The notes beneath the pieces are model-generated. The model was not told where the DNA came from. It worked only from the letters and a program-made list of their open reading frames with translations, and made no database searches. DNA of 37,839 nucleotides from an uncultured Holophagaceae bacterium (GTDB lineage Bacteria; Acidobacteriota; Holophagae; Holophagales; Holophagaceae), in NCBI GenBank assembly GCA_903863195.1, contig CAIPAY010000128.1:1-37839 (forward strand), written 5' to 3'. Made by a program: the position numbers and the translations under genes. Positions 26,495 through 33,739 of this stretch are shown here, in pieces (position 1 is the stretch's first letter; every line of letters begins with the position of its first letter).

Positions 26495-28159
26495 TCAGCG
26501 CCGCCGGGCCACCAGGGCGCCGGTGTTGCGGGCCACCACCTGCCAGCGGTCCTGTTCCGCCGCGCCCAGGGTCTTCCAGATGGAGACCTTGGCCATCACC
26601 AGCACGGGCCGGTCCGGCTGTTCAGCCTTCATGCGGTCGGCCACGGCGCCCAGGGCCGCGGGATCCTCGTTGAACCAGCGACCGGGATCCGCCAGACGGT
26701 CGCGGCCGAAGGCCAGCTCGCCGGTGCCCGCCACCACGACAACGCGGGTGCGGGCATAAAAGGGCAGCCCCTGGAAGTAGACGTCGTAGGAGATCCACTG
26801 GGCGTCGGCGGGGGACTGCCGCACCAGGTCGGCGACCCCCTTGCCAGGGCCGGCCGTGACCTGGGCCGCCACCAGCAGCAGCCAGAGCGCCGCCCCATAG
26901 GAGGCCATCAGGCGGGGACCGCTGAGCCCCCGGGGCCGGTGCGCCCAGACCCCCAGCCCCACGAAGGCGGCCCCCAGCAGGGTGAGCCAGGGGAGGCCCG
27001 TGAGGTGATCCCGGAAGAACACCGAGGCCAGCAGGAAGAGGCCGCCCAGAGCCATCAGCTCCTTGCCCATGCGGCCCAGGGCCGCGGGCTCCTCACCCTG
27101 CCGTTCGAAAGCGCAGGCCAGGGCCGCCAGGGGCACGATCACCGGCAGGATGTAGGGGGGCAGCTTGGAGCCGGAGAAGGTGAAGAACACCAGGGGCCAG
27201 AGGAAGCCCATGGCCGCCAGCCCCACGGTCCAGCGGGCCAGGTGGTCCTGGGCCTGGGGTCCCTTGCCCCGCAGGAAGGTCCAGGTGCGCTTCAGGCCGA
27301 CGAGCGTGGCCGAGAGCCAGGGCAGCAGGCCCACGGCCAGGAAACCCACGAAGTAGAGCTTGTCCAGCAGCCAGTTGTTGGAGCCCTGCCGGGCGTGCTC
27401 ATGGGTGAGGAAGCGGGTGAAGTGCTCGTGGATGAAGAAGAACTGCGCATGGCCAGGGTTGGCGCGGTTCACGGCCCAGAACCAGGGCACCACCAGCACC
27501 AGGTAGAGCAGCCAGCCGAGGGGATCGAAGGCCGTGCGCAGCACCGCCCGGCGCAGGTCCGGATCCTTCCCGGCGAAGAGCAGCGAGCCCAGCAGGATGC
27601 CGCCGGTGAGGATCACCTCCGCCAGCCCCTTGGTGAGCATCGCGCCGGCCAGCAGGGTGAAGGTGGCCAGGGTCCAGCCGAGACCCGAGCGGCCTTCCCG
27701 GCGCTGGGCCACGGCCTCCACCAGGGCCGCCAGGGCCGCCACCAGGAAGGCGCTGAAGAGGGCGTCCAGGGTCAGCAGCTGCCCCAGGATGAAGGCCAGC
27801 AGGCCCGTGGCGGCCATGAAGGCGGCCCAGAGCGGCTCCCGGGCGCCCAGGCGCTTGGCCAGCCGCCAGGCCGCCCAGAGCATGAGCCCTGAGGCCAGGG
27901 CCAGGGGCAGCCGGGCTGCGGCGCCGCTGAGTCCGAAGAGCTTCATGCTGAGGGCCGACAGCCAATACTGCAGCGGCGGCTTCTCGAAGTAGAGCACCCC
28001 GTTCAGGTGCGGCGTCAGCCAGTCCCCGGAGGCCAGCATCTCCCGCGGGATCTCCGCGTAGCGCCCCTCGTCCGGCTCCCACAGCGGCCGGATCAGCAGC
28101 GGCAGCAGCCCCAGGAAGAACCAGAGGCCGAGGAGGGTGCTGCGTTCACGGCGGGTCAT
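26495..28159 (-). CDS. ArnT-like GT-C glycosyltransferase, second copy (closer to ArnT)
   Basis: 554 residues, about 12 membrane segments, the size of E. coli ArnT. The first periplasmic loop is closest to true ArnT: PLWEPDEGRYAEIPREMLASGDW (Asp30-Glu31), then LNGVLYFEKPPLQYW. TFSGSKLPPYILPV is a further family motif. ArnT transfers 4-amino-4-deoxy-L-arabinose from undecaprenyl phosphate to lipid A, lowering its negative charge. The donor here may differ because arnB/C/D are absent. No strong ribosome site; GGAG is 15 bases upstream. It lies downstream of the 4-keto-pentose synthase gene, separated by a 106-base gap with a large hairpin. Confidence 0.9.
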   Translation of the reverse strand: MTRRERSTLLGLWFFLGLLPLLIRPLWEPDEGRYAEIPREMLASGDWLTPHLNGVLYFEKPPLQYWLSALSMKLFGLSGAAARLPLALASGLMLWAAWRLAKRLGAREPLWAAFMAATGLLAFILGQLLTLDALFSAFLVAALAALVEAVAQRREGRSGLGWTLATFTLLAGAMLTKGLAEVILTGGILLGSLLFAGKDPDLRRAVLRTAFDPLGWLLYLVLVVPWFWAVNRANPGHAQFFFIHEHFTRFLTHEHARQGSNNWLLDKLYFVGFLAVGLLPWLSATLVGLKRTWTFLRGKGPQAQDHLARWTVGLAAMGFLWPLVFFTFSGSKLPPYILPVIVPLAALACAFERQGEEPAALGRMGKELMALGGLFLLASVFFRDHLTGLPWLTLLGAAFVGLGVWAHRPRGLSGPRLMASYGAALWLLLVAAQVTAGPGKGVADLVRQSPADAQWISYDVYFQGLPFYARTRVVVVAGTGELAFGRDRLADPGRWFNEDPAALGAVADRMKAEQPDRPVLVMAKVSIWKTLGAAEQDRWQVVARNTGALVARRR

Positions 28160-28201
28160 GGGCGGGGGTTCACTCCGTTACCAAGGGATGGCTTTTCCTA
28201 T

Positions 28202-28254
28202 CTCAGCGCGGCGTCAGAACACCGCGGTGGGTCGGACCCAACCGCCGCGCTGAG
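28202..28254. other. Large GC-rich hairpin between 4-keto-pentose synthase and ArnT-like genes
   Basis: Perfect 12-bp arms CTCAGCGCGGCG (28202-28213) and CGCCGCGCTGAG (28243-28254). The 29-base loop holds a nested stem TGGGT/ACCCA. No T-run follows on either strand, so it is not a classic terminator. It could be an attenuating, mRNA-stabilising or processing structure between the two genes. Confidence 0.65.
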
Positions 28255-28265
28255 CAAGCCGAGTG

Positions 28266-29318
28266 CTAGTTCTCGGTCTCAACCACCTTCTCCTGGGCCT
28301 TGTGCTCTTCGACGAAGAAGTCGATGGTCTTCTTGAGCGAGTCGGTCATGGAGACCTTGGGCTCGAAGCCGAAGGTGGCCTGCATGCGCTTGATGCTGGG
28401 GGTGCGCCGGGCCACGTCCTGGTAGCCCTTGCCGTAGAACTCGCTGCTGCCGACCTCGACCATGCGGCCCTCGGGAATGCCGCGCTCGATGCGGAAGGGG
28501 TGGTCCTTCCAGATGGCGATCATCATCTCGGCGATCTCGCGGACGCTGAAGTCGTTGGACGGGTTGCCGATGTTGAAGATCTGGCCGTCCGCCTTGCCGC
28601 CCTCGTTGCGCAGCACCGCCATGATGCCGTCCATGGCATCCGCCACGTCGATGAAGCAGCGGCGGGCCGTGCCACGATCGACCAGCTGAAGGGGCTCGCC
28701 GTTGAACAGGTTCCAGCTGAACTGGGTCACCAGGCGGCTGCTGCCTTCCTTGGCGGTGTTGAGGCTGTCGAGCTTGGGGCCCATCCAGTTGAAGGGACGG
28801 AACAGCGTGAAGCGCAGGCCCTGCTGGAACCCGTAGGCCCAGATCACGCGGTCGAGCAGCTGCTTGCTGGTGCTGTAGATCCAGCGGTTCATGGGGATGG
28901 GGCCGGTGACCAGCGGGGACTCGTACTCGTCGAACTCCTCGTCGGGGCACATGCCGTAGACCTCGGAGGTGCTGGGGAAGACCACCCGCTTCTTGTATTT
29001 CACGCACTGGCGGACGACCCGAAGGTTCTCCTCGAAGTCGAGCTCGAACACGCGCAGGGGGTCGGTCACATAGACCTTGGGCGTGGCGATGGCCACCAGG
29101 GGCAGCACCACGTCACACTTCTTGATGTGGTACTCGATCCACTCCTTGGAGATGGTCACGTCCCCCTCGACGAAGTGGAAGCGCGGATTCCCCAGGTGCT
29201 CGGCGACCTTGTGGGCGCCCAGGTCCAGGCCGTAAACCTCCCAGTCGGTGTCTGCCATGATGCGGTCCACCAGGTGGGAACCGATGAAGCCATTGACGCC
29301 CAGAATGAGGACCTTCAC
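28266..29318 (-). CDS. UDP-4-keto-pentose/UDP-xylose synthase (stand-alone ArnA decarboxylase domain)
   Basis: NAD-dependent SDR enzyme that oxidises and decarboxylates UDP-glucuronate to UDP-4-keto-arabinose. 350 residues, very like the C-terminal domain of E. coli ArnA: ILGVNGFIGSHL (NAD loop Gly7, Gly10, Gly13), FHFVEGDVTISKEWIEYHIKKCDVVLPLVAIATP, PSTSEVYGMC with Ser118-Glu119, Tyr148/Lys152, and Arg220 in RRCF, the positions of the ArnA decarboxylation residues. The formyltransferase domain of ArnA is missing. Stand-alone homologues (studied in Ralstonia) also make UDP-xylose. It starts with GTG preceded by AAGGAG (5 bases). A GTGACC-17-TAGAAT promoter lies upstream. It is the likely donor-sugar enzyme of this cluster. 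Confidence 0.92.
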   Translation of the reverse strand: MKVLILGVNGFIGSHLVDRIMADTDWEVYGLDLGAHKVAEHLGNPRFHFVEGDVTISKEWIEYHIKKCDVVLPLVAIATPKVYVTDPLRVFELDFEENLRVVRQCVKYKKRVVFPSTSEVYGMCPDEEFDEYESPLVTGPIPMNRWIYSTSKQLLDRVIWAYGFQQGLRFTLFRPFNWMGPKLDSLNTAKEGSSRLVTQFSWNLFNGEPLQLVDRGTARRCFIDVADAMDGIMAVLRNEGGKADGQIFNIGNPSNDFSVREIAEMMIAIWKDHPFRIERGIPEGRMVEVGSSEFYGKGYQDVARRTPSIKRMQATFGFEPKVSMTDSLKKTIDFFVEEHKAQEKVVETEN

Positions 29319-29343
29319 GGGATCTCCTTAAGCCAAACGGATG

Positions 29344-29372
29344 ATTCTACCAGCCCAGCCAGATGCGGTCAC
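29344..29372 (-). promoter_or_regulatory. Promoter of the 4-keto-pentose synthase gene
   Basis: On the minus strand GTGACC (29372-29367), a 17-base spacer and TAGAAT (29349-29344). Transcription would start near 29337, leaving an approximately 19-base leader with AAGGAG. Confidence 0.5.
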
Positions 29373-29424
29373 GGGCGGCCCTCTCGGCTCATTCCATGGC
29401 TGGATGAGGGCTTAGGGCACATGC

Positions 29425-29631
29425 AACAACTCTCGCAGAGAAAAGACGAGAGAGCAGAGGGGCGCGGAGAAAACAAGATGTAAGCAGAGGACTGCCGAGG
29501 AGTAGAGGAAAGCGGAGAAAAACAGGCTTGCTCTGCTCTCCTCCGCTCCTCCGTCCTTCCTCAGCTTATCAACTTCCTTTTGCTTTTCTCCGCGTTCCTC
29601 GGCCATCTCAGCGCTCTCCGCGAGAGTGGTT
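29425..29631. repeat. Large inverted element of the CTCTCGCAGAG family
   Basis: Fills most of the 322-base gap between the 4-keto-pentose synthase gene and gpsA. The left arm (29425-29474) and right arm (about 29578-29631) are imperfect inverted copies: the left opens ACTCTCGCAGAG, and the right read on the minus strand opens AACCACTCTCGCGGAG and continues CGCGGAGAAAA. Between them are further degenerate inverted units around GAGGAAAGCGGAG. A single-arm copy lies at 10114-10160. No gene is present in this gap. Confidence 0.75.
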
Positions 29632-29640
29632 GCCCTTATC

Positions 29641-30639
29641 TCACTCGGACTTGAGCGACCGCGTCATCAGGCGCCGCACGGCCTCTTCGGGGCTCTCGCC
29701 GTGGAGGAGGCGCAGCACCTCGGCGGCGATGGGCAGGTCGAGGCCGTGGGTCTTGGCCAGGTCCAGGGCGGCCTCGGTGGTGAACATGCCCTCGATGACC
29801 TGCCCGCCGAGGGCGTCCCGGGCGGCGTCCACGGTGTGGCCCTTGCCGACCAGCTCGCCGAAGGTGCGGTTGCGGCTCTGGGGCCCCGTGGCCGTGAGCA
29901 GCAGGTCCCCCATGCCCGCCAGGCCCATGACCGTGGCCGGCTGGCCGCCCAGCACCTCCACCAGGCGGGCCATCTCCGCCAGACCCCGGGTGATGAGCGC
30001 AGCGCGGGCGTTGTAGCCCAGGCCCAGGCCATCCACCAGGCCCGCCGCGATGGCGAGGACGTTCTTCAGCGCGCCGCAGAGCTCCGTGCCCACCACATCG
30101 CGGCTGAGGTAGATGCGCAGCCTGGCCGAGGCCAGCTGGGCCTGCAGGGCCTTGGCGCGGTCCTCGGAGACCGTCGCGGGCAGGGCCAGCACGATGGCCG
30201 TGGGCACGCCCCGGGAGACCTCGTCCGCGAAGGAGGGACCGGACAGCGCGCCCACGGGCATCTCCAGCACGCCGCCCAGGGCCTGGGAGAGGGTCTGGTG
30301 GGTGCTCTGCAGGATGCCCTTGCTCACGTGGACCACCAGCTCCGGTCGGCGCTCGGTTCGCACCAGCAGGCCCTGCCAGGCCTGGGGGGTCACCTGCGTG
30401 GGCATGGCCGAGATCCACAGCGGGGCCGCAAAGGCCTGAGTCGGGTCATCGGAGGTTTGCAGTCCTGCCGGGAACTCCACATCCTTGAGCCGCAGGTGGT
30501 GGCGGGTGGCGGCCATCTGGGCCATCTCGTCCGCGAAGGGTCCCCACAGCGCCACCCGGGCCCCCGCCCGAGCCCAGGTGATGGCCAAGGCGGTGCCCCA
30601 GGCGCCGGAGCCGAAGACGCCGATGTCAGGCCTGGTCAT
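29641..30639 (-). CDS. gpsA: Glycerol-3-phosphate dehydrogenase [NAD(P)+]
   Basis: Makes sn-glycerol-3-phosphate from dihydroxyacetone phosphate, the backbone for phospholipids. 332 residues. Rossmann loop GSGAWGTALA (residues 10-19), LSGPSFADEV, the catalytic lysine Lys192 in ELCGALKNVLAIAAG, and GLAGMGDLLLTATGPQSRNRTFG. GGAGG lies 6 bases before ATG. The start lies inside the 3' end of plsY (14-base overlap), so the two are transcribed together and the product is the direct substrate of PlsY. Confidence 0.96.
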   Translation of the reverse strand: MTRPDIGVFGSGAWGTALAITWARAGARVALWGPFADEMAQMAATRHHLRLKDVEFPAGLQTSDDPTQAFAAPLWISAMPTQVTPQAWQGLLVRTERRPELVVHVSKGILQSTHQTLSQALGGVLEMPVGALSGPSFADEVSRGVPTAIVLALPATVSEDRAKALQAQLASARLRIYLSRDVVGTELCGALKNVLAIAAGLVDGLGLGYNARAALITRGLAEMARLVEVLGGQPATVMGLAGMGDLLLTATGPQSRNRTFGELVGKGHTVDAARDALGGQVIEGMFTTEAALDLAKTHGLDLPIAAEVLRLLHGESPEEAVRRLMTRSLKSE

Positions 30640-31291
30640 GGTCGGCCTCCTTCTTGGCGCCCCAGAGTTTGGACTCGGTGCCCTCCTGCAGGCGCCGGAT
30701 GTTGTCCCGGTGCTTCCAGATCACCAGCAGAGCCAGGGCCGTCCAGGGGAGCAGGAAGCTGAGGTCCTTGGTGAGCGAGCCACCGAAGACCCGGGCGAAG
30801 CTGCTGATCAGGTAGAGCTGCACTGGCAGCATGGCCGCCGCCAGGATGCTGCCCAGGCTCACGTGGCGGGTGAGCCAGAGAGCAAAGATGAAGGTGCCCA
30901 TGGGGACAAGCATCAGCTGCGCGTCCACGGCGAGGATCACGCCCAGGGCCGTGGCCACGCCCTTGCCGCCCTGGAACTTCAGCCAGGGCGTGAAGACATG
31001 GCCCAGCACCGCCGCCAGGGCCAGCAGGGAGAGCAGGTCCAGGGAGACCCCCGCCTTTTTCGCCAGGAAGACAGGCAGGAAGCCCTTGAGAATATCCAGC
31101 AGCAGGGTGACGACGCCCAGGCCCTTGCCGCCCACGCGGCTGACATTGGTGGCGCCGATGTTGCCGCTGCCGTGGGCGCGGACATCGCCCTTGCCCGCCA
31201 GCTTCACCAGCAGCAGCCCGAAGGGGATGCTGCCGCACAGGAAGGCCGCCAGGCACCAGAGGACCAGGGATCTCGGATCAGCAGAAGTCAT
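30626..31291 (-). CDS. plsY: Acyl-phosphate:glycerol-3-phosphate acyltransferase
   Basis: Inner membrane enzyme adding the first acyl chain to glycerol-3-phosphate from acyl-phosphate. 221 residues, with the PlsY motifs GSIPFG, GSGNIGATNVSRVGGK, GHVFTPWLKFQGGKGVATALG and the C-terminal HRDNIRRLQEGTE. The C-terminus is longer than usual by a few charged residues where it overlaps gpsA. TACACT ends 6 bases before the ATG, directly after the cinA stop, predicting a leaderless start for a plsY-gpsA transcript; GGAGG-like complement is absent. Confidence 0.95.
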   Translation of the reverse strand: MTSADPRSLVLWCLAAFLCGSIPFGLLLVKLAGKGDVRAHGSGNIGATNVSRVGGKGLGVVTLLLDILKGFLPVFLAKKAGVSLDLLSLLALAAVLGHVFTPWLKFQGGKGVATALGVILAVDAQLMLVPMGTFIFALWLTRHVSLGSILAAAMLPVQLYLISSFARVFGGSLTKDLSFLLPWTALALLVIWKHRDNIRRLQEGTESKLWGAKKEADHDQA

Positions 31292-31297
31292 GGAGGC

Positions 31298-31303
31298 AGT
31301 GTA
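31298..31303 (-). promoter_or_regulatory. -10 element for a leaderless plsY-gpsA transcript
   Basis: TACACT on the minus strand immediately after the cinA TGA, with GCCTCC (6 bases) before the ATG. Confidence 0.45.
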
Positions 31304-32542
31304 TCAGCGGCTCGCGGTGCCCGCGGCCACGGCCCGCCGCAGCAGGTCCAGAGCCAGGGCCGTGGTACGCAGCTGCACCTCCACGCGGTCGCCGCCCATG
31401 CGGTGCGGCTTCACCAGGGTGCCGCCGGGCCCCGCGATGGCGATGAACACGGCGCCCACGGGCGCATCCCCCTCGGCATCGGGACCGGCGTTGCCGCAGA
31501 TCCCCAGGCCCCAGGTGCTGCCCAGGCGCTGCCGGGCCGCTTCCGCCAGGGCCTTCGCGCAGGGCTCGGACACGGTGCCCACGGTGGCGAGCCACGCGGA
31601 GTCAAGGCCCAGCAGCGCCGCCTTCGCGCCCAGGGTGTAGGCCGTGGCGCCGCCCAGGAAGACCTGGCTGGCGCCGGGGATGGCCGTGAGCCGCGAGGCC
31701 AGCAGGCCGCCGGTCATGCTCTCGGCCGCAGCCAGGGTCTGCCCCTTGGCCCGGAGCCCGTCCAGCACGGCGTCCTCGAGATTGCTGGCGCCGACGCAGG
31801 CCAGGTCCGGCCCCAGCACCGCCTCAAAGTCCGCTTGGGCCGCGGCCAGCTGCGCCGGATCCGAACCCCTGGCCAGCAGCTCCACCTGGGTGAGGCTGGC
31901 GAGGATGGTCCACTCCAGATGGGCATGCCGCTCCCGAGCCTCGCGGGTGCGCTCGTCCAGGTTGCTCTCGGGCACGCCCGAGACCACCATGCGCAGCGTG
32001 TGGACAGCCTTCCCCGCCAGCACCGCGAGGCGCGGCGCCACGTGCTCCTCCCACATGCGCTTCATCTCCCGGGGCACGCCGGGCATCATCACGATGCGCG
32101 CGCCGGGGTGGCCTGGAGGATCCTGCCACCAGACGCCAGGGGCCGTGCCCACTGGGTTCCGCAGGGGCTCGGCACCCACGGGGATCAGGGCCTGCTTGAA
32201 GTTCACCTGGGGCGGGACCCGCTTGCGGGCCTCGTAGAAGGCCAGCATGTCCGCCCGGGACTGGGCGTCCTCCACCAGGTCCACGCCGAGGATCTCCGCG
32301 AAGAGCTCCTTGGTGAAGTCGTCGAAGGTGGGACCGAGGCCGCCGGTGGTCAGGATCAGGTCCGAGCGGTCCAGGGCCTCCCGCAGCAGGCCCCCCAGGT
32401 CCTCCCGGCTGTCGCCCACGGCGGTCTTCCGGTGGAAGCCCAGGCCCAGGTCCGCCAGGCGCTCGCCCAGCCACACCGAGTTGGTGTCGAGCCGGCGGGT
32501 GGTGAGCAGTTCCGTGCCGATGGCAATGCATTCAATGCGCAT
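31304..32542 (-). CDS. cinA: CinA-like protein (competence/damage-inducible, NMN deamidase family)
   Basis: 412 residues with the usual two domains. The N-terminal MoCF/COG1058 domain (AIGTELLTTRRLDTNSVWLGERLADLG, then TTGGLGPTFDD) acts as an ADP-ribose pyrophosphatase in studied homologues. The C-terminal CinA domain (AAESMTGGLLASRLTAIPGAS and GICGNAGPDAEGDAPVGAVFIA) is the NMN deamidase of NAD recycling. The active-site motif has Met where many have Cys (AESxTGG). There is no clear ribosome site before ATG 32542; a TAGCCT box overlaps the stop of the small upstream gene. plsY follows directly. Confidence 0.93.
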   Translation of the reverse strand: MRIECIAIGTELLTTRRLDTNSVWLGERLADLGLGFHRKTAVGDSREDLGGLLREALDRSDLILTTGGLGPTFDDFTKELFAEILGVDLVEDAQSRADMLAFYEARKRVPPQVNFKQALIPVGAEPLRNPVGTAPGVWWQDPPGHPGARIVMMPGVPREMKRMWEEHVAPRLAVLAGKAVHTLRMVVSGVPESNLDERTREARERHAHLEWTILASLTQVELLARGSDPAQLAAAQADFEAVLGPDLACVGASNLEDAVLDGLRAKGQTLAAAESMTGGLLASRLTAIPGASQVFLGGATAYTLGAKAALLGLDSAWLATVGTVSEPCAKALAEAARQRLGSTWGLGICGNAGPDAEGDAPVGAVFIAIAGPGGTLVKPHRMGGDRVEVQLRTTALALDLLRRAVAAGTASR

Positions 32543-32567
32543 GAAGGGAATGGAACCACGGAGCAGG

Positions 32568-32732
32568 CTAGGAGTCGAGCCAGCGCTGCACGACCCAGCG
32601 CCCCGCCCACAGCCCGAGGCCCGTGCCCACCATGCTGAGCACCACCCCTGTGGTGAATCCCACCAGCTCGCCGAGGTACCAGCCCAGCAGGCTGCCCACG
32701 GTGGCCCCGACGAATCCCATCAGCTTTTCCAT
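32568..32732 (-). CDS. 54-residue glycine-rich membrane protein
   Basis: Two hydrophobic segments with glycine-zipper spacing (GATVGSLLGWYLGELVG and GVVLSMVGTGLGLWAG), ending in WVVQRWLDS. The start ATG 32732 has GGAGGG 6 bases upstream, which supports translation of this short gene. It lies 25 bases upstream of cinA on the same strand. No family is recognised; small two-helix glycine-zipper proteins occur in envelopes of many bacteria. Confidence 0.65.
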   Translation of the reverse strand: MEKLMGFVGATVGSLLGWYLGELVGFTTGVVLSMVGTGLGLWAGRWVVQRWLDS

Positions 32733-32780
32733 CTGGAGCCCTCCGCAGAGTACGATGAGCCGAATGGCCGAGGTGTTTCC

Positions 32781-33059
32781 ATGATCATCCCCGATCTCGA
32801 CGACCTGGTGCTGGAAACCGACGAGGAGTCGGGTATCCAGGAGCTGGGCCGCCGCTTCCTGGCCCGGGGCCCCTGGACCGCCGTGGCCTTCCTGGTGAAG
32901 ACCCGGACCGACCCCGAGGGCGACTGGGAAGGCCCCTACCTCTGGCTGCACCGCTACCAGAAAGTGGCCCAGGGCTGGAAGCTCGTGAGCCGCTTCCGGA
33001 CCACCAGCCCCGACCAGCTGGCCGAGCTGGCTGCTGCGCTGCGGGAGTGGGGACTCTAG
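32781..33059 (+). CDS. Conserved small protein of unknown function
   Basis: 92 residues, acidic N-terminus, then LGRRFLARGPWTAVAFLVKTRTDPEGDWEGPYLWLHRYQKVAQGWKLVSRFRTTSPDQLAELAAALREW. I recall similar short proteins with the block GPW(T/A)xxxFLYxxxD...GPPKVSxRRYQK...R(F/K)NISS in deltaproteobacteria; function unknown. GAGG lies 8 bases before ATG 32781. It is divergent from the 54-residue membrane protein gene and convergent with the DinB gene. Confidence 0.75.
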   Translation: MIIPDLDDLVLETDEESGIQELGRRFLARGPWTAVAFLVKTRTDPEGDWEGPYLWLHRYQKVAQGWKLVSRFRTTSPDQLAELAAALREWGL

Positions 33060-33099
33060 AGCCGGGCTTCATCGCGCTGCAGCACCGCCTTAGCTCTTT

Positions 33100-33127
33100 C
33101 ATCCCCTTCATCCCCTGCATCCCTGTT
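33100..33127. repeat. GGGGATGAA-family repeat, single arm
   Basis: Twenty-eight bases identical to 37724-37751 (CATCCCCTTCATCCCC...). The opposite arm is missing or strongly decayed. It lies between two convergent genes. Confidence 0.75.
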
Positions 33128-33202
33128 TTCAATACAGTCCTTGCGGGATTTCCTGGAAGGCCGAGGAACCCAGATGGAGACCAGCTAGCCTGAAGCCAGC
33201 GG

Positions 33203-33730
33203 CTATTGGAGCCCTGGCAGGTAGCGCTCGCGGGCGACGGCGAGGTGGTGGGCGGCGTGGCCCAGGGCGAAGTAGGGGATGCAGCGGGCGGTGAGGGCCC
33301 GGCCGTTGCTGGAGCCCGGCCGCAGCCAGGCTTCCACCGGCAGGCTGCGGAAGAGCGCGAGGCTGGCGGCGCGCGCTGCCTGGAAGTCCTCGACCAGCGC
33401 TGCCACGGGCCGGCTGTCCGCCCGGGCCGCCTCAGCGAAGGCGTTGTCATCAAAGCCCGGCAGCGGGGTGGTGTCGCCCCTCCCGATGCGCAGGCAGCGG
33501 TAAGTGAAGATGCGCTCCACGTCGGTCAGGTGCTGCAGCAGGTCCTTGAGGCTCCACTTGCCCACCGCGTATCGGTAGGCGGCCTGGGCCTCGGTGAGTC
33601 CCCCGAGCAGCGCAGCCACCTCGGCAGACTGCTCCGCGAGCAGCGCGAGCACATCGCCTGCGGGCGCCCCAGCCAGGTACTTCGAGAGACCGGCGTCGTA
33701 TTCGGTGGGAAGGGGTGCGGTGAGGCTCAT
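33203..33730 (-). CDS. DinB-family protein
   Basis: 175 residues. DinB/YfiT-like four-helix fold, with the metal-binding histidine pattern: KWSLKDLLQHLTDVERIF (first His, about residue 67) and FALGHAAHHLAVARERYL (HxxxH near the C-terminus). Members include thiol-dependent S-transferases (bacillithiol, mycothiol) and proteins of unknown role; this one cannot be placed. AAGGAG is 6 bases before ATG, and it follows pyk by 9 bases on the same strand, so it is very likely co-transcribed. Confidence 0.88.
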   Translation of the reverse strand: MSLTAPLPTEYDAGLSKYLAGAPAGDVLALLAEQSAEVAALLGGLTEAQAAYRYAVGKWSLKDLLQHLTDVERIFTYRCLRIGRGDTTPLPGFDDNAFAEAARADSRPVAALVEDFQAARAASLALFRSLPVEAWLRPGSSNGRALTARCIPYFALGHAAHHLAVARERYLPGLQ

Positions 33731-33739
33731 GGGGGCTCC

